From JBGPBY01 sp041481485 (GTDB lineage: Bacteria; Acidobacteriota; Terriglobia; 20CM-2-55-15), in assembly GCA_041481485.1 (NCBI GenBank), contig JBGPBY010000179.1, positions 1 through 12,392 of the forward strand: 12,392 nucleotides of DNA. The letters run 5' to 3'. How positions within the stretch are numbered: position 1 is the stretch's first letter; the number at the start of each line of letters is the position of its first letter. A program made the position numbers and the translations under genes. Below are positions 1 to 6,918 of this stretch, piece by piece. The notes under the pieces are model-generated. The model had not been told where the DNA came from, did no database searches, and saw nothing but the letters and a program-made list of their open reading frames with translations.

Positions 1-87
1 GAAAAGATCGCCCGAGCACGGACGAAACTCGAGTCGATCCAACCCGGCTGCAGCCAGCCACGCCGACGCCAGAAACGAGAAGAATAA
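1..87 (+). CDS. C-terminal end of a probable transposase (partial)
   Basis: Frame 1 is open from the window edge to a TAA at 85-87 and encodes 28 residues beginning EKIARARTKLESIQPG and ending RRRQKREE. The tail is very basic, as is common at transposase C-termini. The stop lies 2 nt before a terminal-repeat-like sequence (90-115), which is the layout expected at the right end of an insertion sequence. The rest of the gene lies left of the window. I cannot assign an IS family from 28 residues; IS3 or IS481 relatives are possible. The call rests mainly on context: open frame, basic tail, adjacent repeat and a broken gene on the far side. Confidence 0.5.
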   Translation, partial: EKIARARTKLESIQPGCSQPRRRQKREE

Positions 88-89
88 TA

Positions 90-115
90 TGTCCAGTTAT
101 TTCCGGGACACTACA
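90..115. repeat. Probable right terminal repeat of an insertion sequence
   Basis: The segment reads TGTCC at 90-94 and GGGACA at 105-110, followed by CTACA. Its complement therefore begins TGTAGTGTCCCGG and contains an internal TGTCC...GGACA symmetry, a style common to IS ends. It begins right after the transposase-like stop codon. It ends where the interrupted TonB receptor frame stops making family sense: the receptor's last residues, VVSRK, are encoded by this repeat. The partner repeat and any target-site duplication lie outside the window. Confidence 0.55.
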
Positions 116-1512
116 CTAGCAATCAGCCCGCTGGTGTCGGCGGTCGGACGGAAGTTATCCCATGCGGAACGGCCCGTGGGCAGGACCGCCTGTCCACCGG
201 GACAATCCGCGGGCGTAAAGGGCACCATCCCGCCGGTTTCGCTCAGCCGCTGCGTCCCGAAGACGCTGAAGCAAACCAGATTTCCGGAATAGGGGATGAA
301 ACCGGCACCGGCGGGATTGCTGGTGGGCGACAACGGGTCTGCCACCGGACGAACCGGCGTGCCATTCTGATCCACCGCAGCAAAGGTCGCGGTCGTGGCC
401 TGCATCGGATAGACGGTTGACGTGGAAGCCCATCCGGCCGGGTTGTATCCGGACCAGTACCGGTAAATGCCAAGGCGCGCCGAATCGGTCAAAGCAGTCG
501 TCTGTACCTGTTCGCGCGTGTTGCGAATGTTCTGTGAATACACTCCATAAAAGAAGGTCTTGTTCTTGCCATCGTACACGCCCGGAATCTTGATGGGCCC
601 ACCATAGGCAAGCGTGATCTGATGCTGGTTGGTCCAGTTTTTCGGCGTGTAGGTGTAGCGATCGCCGCTGAAAGGATCTGTAAACGCCGTGTGGTTGTTG
701 GCCCACGTGTTCGCATTCAACGCACTGTTCAGTGCGTTCCAGGATGCCGAACCGGTATATTTGTTGGTTCCCGAACGGGTGGAGATCTGCAACTGCGAAT
801 TGCCGCGCCCCAACTCCGCATCCACAGGCGACAGAATCATGCGGATCTCGCCGACCAGCTCCGGCAGAAGGACAGTCGTCGACAGGGTGTTCGTGCCGTA
901 AATTGTGGTTGAATTCCGAATGTCGTTGACGGTGATACCGTCGCGCGTCACGTTGACGCTATCCATGTTCAAGCCGTTGATGTTGTCGAGGGTGGCTGCG
1001 TTCGGGTCTTTCCGGAACCCGGGCAGTGTCACCAACAGGTCGAGCACGTTTTGGCCGACCAAAGGCAGATTCTGGATCTGATCCCGCGTCAATACATCGC
1101 CGACCGATGCGGACGATTCTCTCAATTGAGTTGACGCGGAGGCGACAACCTCGACCGTTTGATTCGTCTGCCCGAGTTCCAGCGTGAAGTTGACGCGGAT
1201 CTGGCCTGCATAGGGCAGTTCAACGTCATTATTGACAACTTTCTTGAAGCCCGTCAGATCTGCGGTAACTTGATATTTTCCGGGCTGGAGAACCGGAAAA
1301 TTATACGTTCCCGAATCATTGGAAAGCGTTGTCTGTGTGACGTTCGTATCCACATTCTTTACAGTTACCGTCACACCAGGAATGAGTGCTTTGCTGGAAT
1401 CCTGGACTAAGCCCCCAATTTGCCCGTTGCCGGATTGAGCCCGCACGAGGCTTACATTCAGCAATATCAAGCATGACGCCATTGCTACCAGAGCTAAAGT
1501 GAATCGTTTCAT
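97..1512 (-). pseudogene. TonB-dependent receptor, CarboxypepD_reg type, truncated by an IS
   Basis: This is an outer-membrane receptor of the Oar-like kind that acidobacteria use for energised uptake of large nutrients. The start is ATG at 1510-1512, preceded by an AGGGGGA ribosome site; an earlier in-frame ATG at 1590 is disfavoured. It would add 26 residues in front of a clear signal peptide (MKRFTLALVAMASCLILL, cleavage near VRA-Q). Residues about 31-113 form a carboxypeptidase-regulatory beta-sandwich (GGLVQDSSKALIPGVTVTV, LQPGKYQVTADLTGF). About 118-230 is the plug (LTRDQIQNLPLVGQNVLDLL, TLPGFRKD), and the barrel begins after that. The frame stops at 471 residues, whereas family members usually have 1,000 or more. 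The final residues come from the IS terminal repeat, so native coding ends near 116-118. The product would lack most of the barrel and cannot be a working receptor unless a distal half is rejoined. Substrate unknown. Confidence 0.8.
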
Positions 1513-1566
1513 TTTCCCCCTTAAGGCTGCGAACTCTCTCACCGCGCGGACTACGAAGTGGGCGCA

Positions 1567-1595
1567 AGTTAACCATTCGTTATTAATCAAGTCAA
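1567..1595 (-). promoter_or_regulatory. Putative sigma-70 promoter of the TonB receptor gene
   Basis: On the minus strand a TTGACT box (1590-1595) is followed after 17 bp by TTAACT (1567-1572). The -35 matches consensus at five of six positions; the -10 is weaker. A transcript starting near 1560 would leave a leader of about 50 nt before the ATG at 1512. Confidence 0.4.
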
Positions 1596-1627
1596 GGGAC
1601 CCGATCCGTCAGATGCCCGGCAGAATC

Positions 1628-1797
1628 CGCCATTCTGCGCCCATAACACGGAGCGCACACAGTTCTTCTCTTGCACGAGAATCAACAGCGCAGATGCCTA
1701 AGTCGCGGATCCACAAGCTCGGATTAACTGCGACGGCGCTGTCCGGGTTGGTGCCCGCCGGAGGCAATCGCATCAGTAAGGAGGAGGTTCCTGCATA
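1628..1797 (-). pseudogene. Relic of a GntR-type regulator N-terminus
   Basis: Read on the minus strand this encodes LTDAIASGGHQPGQ, a shifted stretch, a stop, then SELV. It lines up with LSDAIASGEYQPGQ...SESELV of the intact regulator at 5806-6918. In another frame, SRAREELCALRVMGAEWR resembles the recognition-helix region RALRELQLSGVIERR. At DNA level 1756-1776 is identical to 6852-6872 (21 bp), and 1786-1797 is identical to 6908-6919, including the start-codon area. Between these two blocks the relic has lost about 25 bp. A stop codon and frameshifts show it is dead. It lies back to back with the tannase relic, as the intact pair does. Confidence 0.75.
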
Positions 1798-1802
1798 AGC
1801 AA

Positions 1803-1890
1803 AAGTTCAAAAGCCCGGGTTAACACTTGAAATTACCCGTGCCGCTTCCGTACCTGAAGGTCGCGCGGCCGGCGCTCGCGGCGGCACCGT
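1803..1890 (+). pseudogene. Relic of a tannase-family gene (5' fragment)
   Basis: This stretch aligns with 7107-7192 inside the intact tannase gene at roughly 85% identity by eye, with one base missing near 1816 that shifts the frame. The recovered protein reads KFKSPG, then TLEITRAASVPEGRAAGARGG, against KFKSPGATLEITRAAAVPAGRAAGARGG. Several differences are synonymous third-position changes (for example within RAAGARGG), so the source was an expressed, diverged paralogue and not a recent copy. The signal peptide, promoter region and everything after the Gly-rich stretch are gone. The right boundary, near 1888-1891, abuts integrase-like sequence. Confidence 0.8.
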
Positions 1891-1994
1891 GGGTTCTCTT
1901 CCACCAGGTAATCCATAGTCCGTTGCTGATATTCATTCAGCCAGCCCGCAAGGCAGGCGATGACGCCTGAGAATGGAGTGAGGATCGCAGACAT
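1890..1994 (-). pseudogene. N-terminal fragment of an integrase-like transposase
   Basis: From an ATG at 1992-1994 the minus strand encodes MSAILTPFSGVIACLAGW, then LNEYQQRTMDYLVEENP. From memory, a hydrophobic start followed by a helix of the form W-x5-QxxxxYLxEEN resembles the N-terminus of integrase-core (rve) transposases common in acidobacteria. Those continue as a leucine-zipper-like NRVLREQL stretch. Here homology stops at EEN, where the tannase relic begins. The open frame continues only by chance, to a TAA at 1833. No catalytic domain is present. Family assignment is by motif recollection only. Confidence 0.45.
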
Positions 1995-2096
1995 CTGGAG
2001 ATTCTAAACTGCTGACAAAGACTTGCGCTTCCCATGCTTTCAACAAGTTCGAGTTTCCGTACCATACGGGGTGTCAAGTGAACGATAGGCGGTCCG

Positions 2097-2200
2097 CTGT
2101 AGGCGCAGTCTATGACCGCGCACAGTTTGTCAGACTGGGGATTCCTCGAATTGGGGTAGCTAAACGAGAGATTGCGCGCGGTCATAGACCGCGCCTACAG
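2097..2200. repeat. REP-like paired inverted repeat (BIME-like)
   Basis: Two 25-nt arms, 2097-2121 and 2176-2200, are reverse complements of each other with one mismatch, separated by 54 bp. Each arm also contains its own palindrome: 2176-2194 reads GCGCGGTC-ATA-GACCGCGC, a perfect 8-bp stem with a 3-nt loop, and 2103-2121 is the same unit with one mismatch. This is the architecture of paired REP elements. The right arm runs into the MFS gene and provides its TAG stop (2195-2197). In RNA it could act as a 3' stabilising or terminating structure for the sugar operon. No RAYT transposase is visible in the window. Confidence 0.75.
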
Positions 2201-3436
2201 TGGGATTTTGTAGTCGCTTTGATCCGCGCGCAGGAACACCTCACGCGCGGGATTAAAAACGCTGTTCAGCACAAGCCCGAAGAACAGCAGCGCTGCAAAG
2301 CCCGTCGCTAATACGAATCCGTAGATGGGGCCTCCCATCGCATCACTGACAGCTCCCATCGAAAGCGGTGCGAGCACGGCAGACAGGCAGGTAAAGAAGA
2401 GGAGCACGCCGGCCGCGGCGCCGTGCTCCGATTTTGGAACGCTGCTGATCCCCTTCGAATTGATGGTTGGGTAGATCACGGACATGAACAGTCCCGACAG
2501 CGGTAGCAAATACACGCCCCACGCAACGCCGCCGGCCATGCTCAGCGCGAAGCAAACCAGAATCAAGCCGCTGCAGATCGTGAGCACCGCGCTCCACGAC
2601 AGCCGGTTCAACATCCAGGCGCCGAGGAACCGGCCTCCGGCGCGCAGCAGGAAAAAGATGGAGATGCTGTAGACAGCGATCCATTTCCCTGAACCTTCGT
2701 AACCAGCCAGAAGCGTCGGCATCCAAACGTAAATCGCGGCCTCGACGGCAACGTACAGAAACAGGCCTAACGAGAAGAGCAGAACAAAACGATTCTTCGC
2801 CACCGCAAGAACGGATGTCCAATCCGCATGCTCCGCCGCAGACGCCGCGCGAACCGGATAGCGAACACCGAGAGCCGTGAAAATCAGCAGAACGCACATA
2901 CCTCCCGCAATCGCGTACAGCCACTGCCAGGGAATGCCGCGATTCAGCAAGTAAGAGAGAATCGCAGGACCGGCGATGGAGCCGACACCGAAAAACCCCT
3001 CAACCGTATTCATGATCGATGTGTGTTCCGCGGTAGATCGCACAATATCGCCGATCAAGGCGAGCGCGCCCGTTTTGAAGATTGCGATTGCGATGCCAGA
3101 CAATGCCATTAACGCGCAAAAGAAGAGGAACGAGGATCCCGCAAGAAACAACAACGACGCTGCCGCAAACAACATCAGGCCAATCAGGATCGTGGTCTTC
3201 CGGCCCAGCCGATCCGCGAGATGCCCCAGAAGAAAACCCGCCACGGCAATGCCCGACATGGTCGCATATTGAAACGTCCCTGCGGCTGTCAGACTCAAGC
3301 GAAAAGTTTTGACGATCTCCGGGATGACAATTCCGACCGAGTCGGTCGTCATCGCAAACATCGCAAACATCATGTAAGTCAGAGCTTTGATCGCCGCCAT
3401 GTTCGAAGGAACTGCGGTTGAATCGGGTTGCCTCAC
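2195..3436 (-). CDS. MFS transporter, probable sugar (sucrose?) permease
   Basis: The 413-residue product has about 12 hydrophobic segments, as expected for the major facilitator superfamily. Motif A, GHLADRLGRK, lies at residues 71-80 between TM2 and TM3. The overall look (TTDSVGIVIPEIVKTFRL, FKTGALALIGDIV, NTVEGFFGVGSIAGP) is closest, from memory, to FHS/glucose-type sugar transporters. It most likely sits in the inner membrane and imports the disaccharide cleaved by the phosphorylase upstream. The start is GTG at 3434-3436, sharing GTGA with the phosphorylase stop, which implies coupled translation; ATG at 3400 (MAAIKAL) is a shorter alternative. The stop codon falls inside the REP-like repeat, so the last residues (YKIPL) are set by that junction. 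Substrate is inferred from operon context only. Confidence 0.8.
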   Translation of the reverse strand: MRQPDSTAVPSNMAAIKALTYMMFAMFAMTTDSVGIVIPEIVKTFRLSLTAAGTFQYATMSGIAVAGFLLGHLADRLGRKTTILIGLMLFAAASLLFLAGSSFLFFCALMALSGIAIAIFKTGALALIGDIVRSTAEHTSIMNTVEGFFGVGSIAGPAILSYLLNRGIPWQWLYAIAGGMCVLLIFTALGVRYPVRAASAAEHADWTSVLAVAKNRFVLLFSLGLFLYVAVEAAIYVWMPTLLAGYEGSGKWIAVYSISIFFLLRAGGRFLGAWMLNRLSWSAVLTICSGLILVCFALSMAGGVAWGVYLLPLSGLFMSVIYPTINSKGISSVPKSEHGAAAGVLLFFTCLSAVLAPLSMGAVSDAMGGPIYGFVLATGFAALLFFGLVLNSVFNPAREVFLRADQSDYKIPL

Positions 3437-4857
3437 GAAAGAACCTCACTGGATGCATCGATCACGCAATTCATCGCATTCAAATCCACATTGAGCCGCG
3501 CCCAGTGCGCATGGTTCCTCCACTCGACTGCAATCTCGTGATCGCTGCACGGCAAAAGACGAAACTCACCGGTAAACGCCGGATGCGTGTTGCGGAACCG
3601 GATTAATTCAAAGAGTTCACGCACAATGGGACGCTGGATTTCCATTTCGATCTCCTGAACCGTGTAACGGCGGCGGTTGATGTCGCGGCCTTCTTTCGTC
3701 CGGCGCAGCAACTCCATATCGTTGGTTCCGGCCAATAGTCCCACGTAGTAAACCTGTGGCACACCGGGTGAAAAGAACTGCACCGTGCGGGCGATCCTGT
3801 ATTCGGCATCGCGACGGCCAAGCGCATCATAAAAGGTGCAATTAATCTGAGACACGTCGAGATTGTTCGCGGCCTCGCCGCTCGCCTGGCGGCTTTCCTG
3901 ATTGCTTCGCTGATGAATGGTTTCGACGATACTCCGGCCTTCCTCTGAACTCAGCAACCCGGCGGCATCAATAACTCCGATTCCGTCATGGGTATCGAGT
4001 ACTGTGACTGCGTTGCGGGGCCTGATCGAAAGCCAGTGCTTTAAAGATCTGGCGTTATGCGTGTACAGAGAATGCAGAACAAGCGGAGGAAGCGCGAAGT
4101 CATACACCCAATCGACTCGCTGTGCGAGTCGATTCTGATCTTCATACTGCCCGTGCATTTCGACCAGAACCTCAATCCCCAGGGCATGCGATTCCGCGGT
4201 AACGCCGGAGATAAACTCGAATGTCTCAGGAATCATGAAGCAACTGGTCCGGGGTTTCTTGATTGCGAATCCGGCTGCATCCAACCGGATCGCACGTACG
4301 CCAGCCGCATGAAACTGATGAAGGATTTGTTTCAGGTACGAACGGCCTGAATTCGAAGAGACATTGATATCGATCTGTGCCGAGGTGAACGTCGTCCAAA
4401 GCAGCCGCTCGCTGCCGTCTTCAAACTTCATGGCGGTAAATGGAAGACTCGGACTTATTCGATAAATCTGGAGAAGATCCGACTCGGATGCACCATTCGG
4501 AAAGACGCCTCCGTAAGTAAGAAAGAGATCCGAGTGAGGCGAGGCATCGCCGTTCTTGCAGAAATCCTGGAACTGCGGTGATTGACTCGACATGTGATTG
4601 ACGATCAGATCCACCATGAGATCTTTGCCGTCGGCAAGTTCTCTCACGTCATTCCACGATCCCAATCTGGGATCGGGTTGCGTGTGATCGATCGGATCGA
4701 AACCCGCGTCCGCCCCATCGATGGGGTAATAGAACGGCAACAGGTGCATACCTCCGAACAAATCGTCGAATGGCCCATTCAACAACGCACGAAGCGCCTG
4801 AAATCCCCCGCCCGACAATCGATCGACATACGTGATGAGCTGAACTTGATTCTTCAG
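3433..4857 (-). CDS. Sucrose phosphorylase (GH13_18)
   Basis: Sucrose phosphorylases convert sucrose and phosphate to glucose-1-phosphate and fructose in the cytoplasm. The sequence matches my memory of the Bifidobacterium adolescentis enzyme along its length. Shared stretches include KNQVQLITYVDRL, DGADAGFDPIDHT, LGSWNDV, VPQVYYVG and NDMELLRRT. Numbered from CTG as residue 1, the nucleophile is Asp193 (IRLDAAGF), the acid/base Glu233 (LVEMHGQY) and the transition-state stabiliser Asp291 (LDTHDGIGVID). The start is probably CTG at 4855-4857. It has a GAGGAGG site 10 nt upstream, gives 474 residues, and places the family N-terminus (MKNKVQLITY) exactly. No ATG, GTG or TTG in frame does this; the longer frame to 5082 is only the other frame of the kinase. 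It overlaps the kinase stop by 4 nt and the MFS start by 4 nt. A relative acting on another glucoside (sucrose-6'-phosphate, glucosylglycerol) is not excluded. Confidence 0.88.
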   Translation of the reverse strand: MKNQVQLITYVDRLSGGGFQALRALLNGPFDDLFGGMHLLPFYYPIDGADAGFDPIDHTQPDPRLGSWNDVRELADGKDLMVDLIVNHMSSQSPQFQDFCKNGDASPHSDLFLTYGGVFPNGASESDLLQIYRISPSLPFTAMKFEDGSERLLWTTFTSAQIDINVSSNSGRSYLKQILHQFHAAGVRAIRLDAAGFAIKKPRTSCFMIPETFEFISGVTAESHALGIEVLVEMHGQYEDQNRLAQRVDWVYDFALPPLVLHSLYTHNARSLKHWLSIRPRNAVTVLDTHDGIGVIDAAGLLSSEEGRSIVETIHQRSNQESRQASGEAANNLDVSQINCTFYDALGRRDAEYRIARTVQFFSPGVPQVYYVGLLAGTNDMELLRRTKEGRDINRRRYTVQEIEMEIQRPIVRELFELIRFRNTHPAFTGEFRLLPCSDHEIAVEWRNHAHWARLNVDLNAMNCVIDASSEVLS

Positions 4858-5786
4858 AGTTTCACAGCCTCCTCGATAGTCCAGTCCGGAATTGCACCGT
4901 GCCGGCTCGCGACAAGCGCGCCGATGCGATTGGCAAACGCGGCGACGTCGCGAAGAGGGCAGCTCGAATTCAGCCCGTGCATGAAGGCTGCCGCAAACGC
5001 ATCGCCGGCGCCGACGGGGTCTGCCACTTCCACCGGGCAGCCTCTTTCCTCTACATACGTATCCTTCGCGAAAACGGCGCATCCATTCTCGCCAAGCGTT
5101 ACCGCAACAGCGCGCCAGCCATAACGCCTAGCCCCTTCATGGCAGAACCCTTCGGTGGATGAAGGCAGATCACAGAATGCGTGGACACGACTCAATTCTT
5201 CTTCGTTCAGCTTCACGACATCGGCTTGCTCCAGCAAATGCTTTACGAGCTCTGGAGAATCCGCGGAAGGACGCAGGTTCAAGTCATAGAATTTGACCGT
5301 GTCATCGAGCACATCAAGCAGTCGGTCGAGAACGGACCGCCCTTCAGACATCGAGGCGAACAGTGTTCCGAAATAGAGCCAACCCGGTTTCTTGTACTTC
5401 AGACGTTCCAGATCCTGGCCGGTAATCTGCATCGCGTCGTAGGCCGCAGGACGATGGATTCGAAACGAGGTCTTGCCTTCAACCGAAAGCGCGATTGTCG
5501 CGGTACCCGTAGGAAATGTGGCGGTAGTCTGAAGAAACGTTATATCCAAATCGAGTGCAGCGATATCGTTCGTGGCGCGTGTCCCCAGCTCATCTGCGCC
5601 TACTGCACTGACCAGATAGACCGGATGTCCCAACCGCCTGGCGTGTACACCAAAGTTCAGCGGTGCACCGCCCAAATGAATCGAATTCGGAAAGAGATCC
5701 CAAAGCACTTCGCCGAGCACAGCAACGGATTGGGGCGCGAGCGAATGTAAATACAAGTCCAGGACAGGTTGTGGTGCAATTGCCAC
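4854..5786 (-). CDS. PfkB-family carbohydrate kinase, probable fructokinase
   Basis: A cytoplasmic ribokinase-fold kinase of 310 residues, normal for the family. The N-terminal glycine signature GGAPLNFGVHARRLG is at 39-53. DLNLRPS is at 168-174 and KLNEEEL at 192-198, both typical of fructokinases. The second PfkB signature, DPVGAGDAFAAAFMHGL, is at 256-272, with catalytic base Asp262 in the GAGD anion hole. Lying between a sugar regulator and sucrose phosphorylase, it most simply phosphorylates the released fructose to fructose-6-phosphate. The start is taken as GTG at 5784-5786, 19 nt after the regulator stop. No strong ribosome site is seen, and the first 20 residues precede the usual family start (VAVLGEVLWDLFP), so a slightly shorter protein is possible. 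Its stop shares CTGA with the phosphorylase start. Confidence 0.85.
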   Translation of the reverse strand: MAIAPQPVLDLYLHSLAPQSVAVLGEVLWDLFPNSIHLGGAPLNFGVHARRLGHPVYLVSAVGADELGTRATNDIAALDLDITFLQTTATFPTGTATIALSVEGKTSFRIHRPAAYDAMQITGQDLERLKYKKPGWLYFGTLFASMSEGRSVLDRLLDVLDDTVKFYDLNLRPSADSPELVKHLLEQADVVKLNEEELSRVHAFCDLPSSTEGFCHEGARRYGWRAVAVTLGENGCAVFAKDTYVEERGCPVEVADPVGAGDAFAAAFMHGLNSSCPLRDVAAFANRIGALVASRHGAIPDWTIEEAVKL

Positions 5787-5805
5787 GAGCCGGTACTATC
5801 AGCGC

Positions 5806-6918
5806 TCAACCAGCGCGTGTCAATCGCTTTTTCCTCGTTCCGCAGGACTCACGCACAACGAGGTGAAAGTTCAGCAATATATCCCGCGCCGGCAGATTTG
5901 GATCGCGAAGACGATCCAACATAGCGCCTATAGCAATCGCGCCGATACTTGCACAAGGTTGGTGGATCGTGGTTAGCGGAACGGACAGAAGGCTGGCGTA
6001 CTTGACGTCATCGATGCCGACCATTCGAACATCTCGGGGGACTTCGATTTTCAAATCGGTGAGAGTCTTGAGAAGGTTCGCCGCAGTAAAGTCGTTGGCG
6101 CATACAAAAGCATCGGGGCGGAGACGCGCCATAATTTTCTTCACTTCCGCCTGATTTTCCGGATCCATTCGGAGTACTTGTGGACCGCTCGATAGTTTTG
6201 ATTCTGCAATCGCCCGCTTGTAGCCACCAATGCGGGCATCGACTGTCGGCGCGGATCCGGGCCGCCCGAGAAAAACTATCCTGCGACAGCCGCCATCGAT
6301 AAGGTGTTTCGTGACAATGTATCCCGCTCTTCGATTGTCGATCCCGACCAGGTCATAGTGGCTCCTTTCCGGATATGAAAACAAATCGCGGTCGAGCAGA
6401 ACAACCGGAATCCCTGCTTTGTCCAGCGATTCCGCAACACTACGGTTGATCGCGTCCTTGCGAGGGGTCAGTTCCAACGGAGCGAAAAAGACACCCGATA
6501 CTCTTTTTGCAATCAGTTGACGGCAAGCCTGCGATGCCTGCTGCTCTATGTTTGCGGCATCTCCAAGAGAGCTTCCCCAAAGCAATACGTGATGACTGCC
6601 ATGCTGCGCTTCGGCCATCCCTCGGCAAATAGGTTCGAAGATTTCCGTTCGCCCGAGTTCCGGTATCAAAAGGCCGAACGTGTACCCGCGGGCAGCAGCA
6701 TCTGCGCGCACGTAACTGCCCGAGCCGGCCCGGCGTTCGATCACACCAGACAACTGCAATTCCCGTAGAGCCCGATTCACGGTCGGCCGGGAAGCCGCGA
6801 ATCTCTTCACAAGCTCGGATTCACTTGGAAGGCGCTGCCCCGGCTGGTACTCGCCGGAGGCAATCGCATCAGAGAGGCTCTGTCGAATGACTTGATACTT
6901 TGGAGATGGTTCCTGCAT
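5806..6918 (-). CDS. GntR-HTH / LacI-type sensor transcriptional regulator
   Basis: A chimeric regulator of 370 residues. Residues about 8-70 form a GntR winged helix (SDAIASGEYQPGQRLPSESELV, then RPTVNRALRELQLSGVIERR and GSGSYVR). About 76-365 form a LacI/periplasmic-binding-protein sensor (GYTFGLLIPELGRTEIF, IVFLGRPGSAPTVDARIGGY, VGIDDVKYASLLSVPLTTIHQP). The same layout is known from AraR of Bacillus. It probably binds a sugar or sugar phosphate and controls its own operon (kinase, phosphorylase, MFS). The divergent tannase cluster may share its operator. ATG at 6916-6918 is preferred over an in-frame TTG at 6924; neither has a clear ribosome site, and the predicted promoter leaves almost no leader. 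A degraded paralogue lies at 1628-1797. The effector is unknown; repression relieved by sugar is inferred from family behaviour. Confidence 0.88.
   Translation of the reverse strand: MQEPSPKYQVIRQSLSDAIASGEYQPGQRLPSESELVKRFAASRPTVNRALRELQLSGVIERRAGSGSYVRADAAARGYTFGLLIPELGRTEIFEPICRGMAEAQHGSHHVLLWGSSLGDAANIEQQASQACRQLIAKRVSGVFFAPLELTPRKDAINRSVAESLDKAGIPVVLLDRDLFSYPERSHYDLVGIDNRRAGYIVTKHLIDGGCRRIVFLGRPGSAPTVDARIGGYKRAIAESKLSSGPQVLRMDPENQAEVKKIMARLRPDAFVCANDFTAANLLKTLTDLKIEVPRDVRMVGIDDVKYASLLSVPLTTIHQPCASIGAIAIGAMLDRLRDPNLPARDILLNFHLVVRESCGTRKKRLTRAG

Larger units (their letters stand above)
1..115 (+). mobile_element. Right end of an insertion sequence
   Basis: This combines the transposase C-terminus (1-87) and the terminal repeat (90-115). 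The element is inserted inside the TonB receptor gene on the other strand, with the junction near 115/116. The left end of the element and the remaining half of the receptor should lie beyond the window's left edge. Confidence 0.5.
1513..2194. other. Gene-free stretch made of promoter, relics and repeat
   Basis: No intact gene lies here. From left to right it holds the TonB promoter, the GntR relic, the tannase relic, the integrase fragment, about 100 bp with no recognisable content (1995-2096) and the REP-like pair. Several short open frames cross it but none has a credible start with protein-like composition. Confidence 0.65.

Noticed and set aside
89..292. Plus-strand 67-codon open frame beginning in the IS end
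   Set aside because: It starts inside the terminal repeat and then reads antisense through the receptor; no support as a gene.
1513..1590. Upstream ATG for the TonB receptor at 1590
   Set aside because: It would place 26 charged residues ahead of a clean signal peptide and overlaps the predicted promoter. ATG 1512 has a good ribosome site.
1499..1798. Plus-strand 99-codon open frame across the TonB start
   Set aside because: It reads antisense through the TonB signal peptide and the GntR relic. No ribosome site and no family resemblance; its later residues are the complement of the regulator relic.
4854..4857. Kinase-phosphorylase fusion by programmed frameshift
   Set aside because: No slippery heptamer is seen before the kinase stop. 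A ribosome site at correct spacing and the exact family N-terminus at CTG explain the data better by reinitiation.
4858..5082. N-terminal extension of the phosphorylase frame up to 5082
   Set aside because: The 75 extra residues are rich in R, C and G and are simply the kinase gene read in another frame. They have no family match and would overlap the kinase by more than 200 nt.
5181..5750. Plus-strand 189-codon open frame inside the kinase gene
   Set aside because: It is antisense to a clear PfkB protein and its composition is not protein-like; treated as a shadow frame. The same applies to 4582-5124 and 7395-8000.
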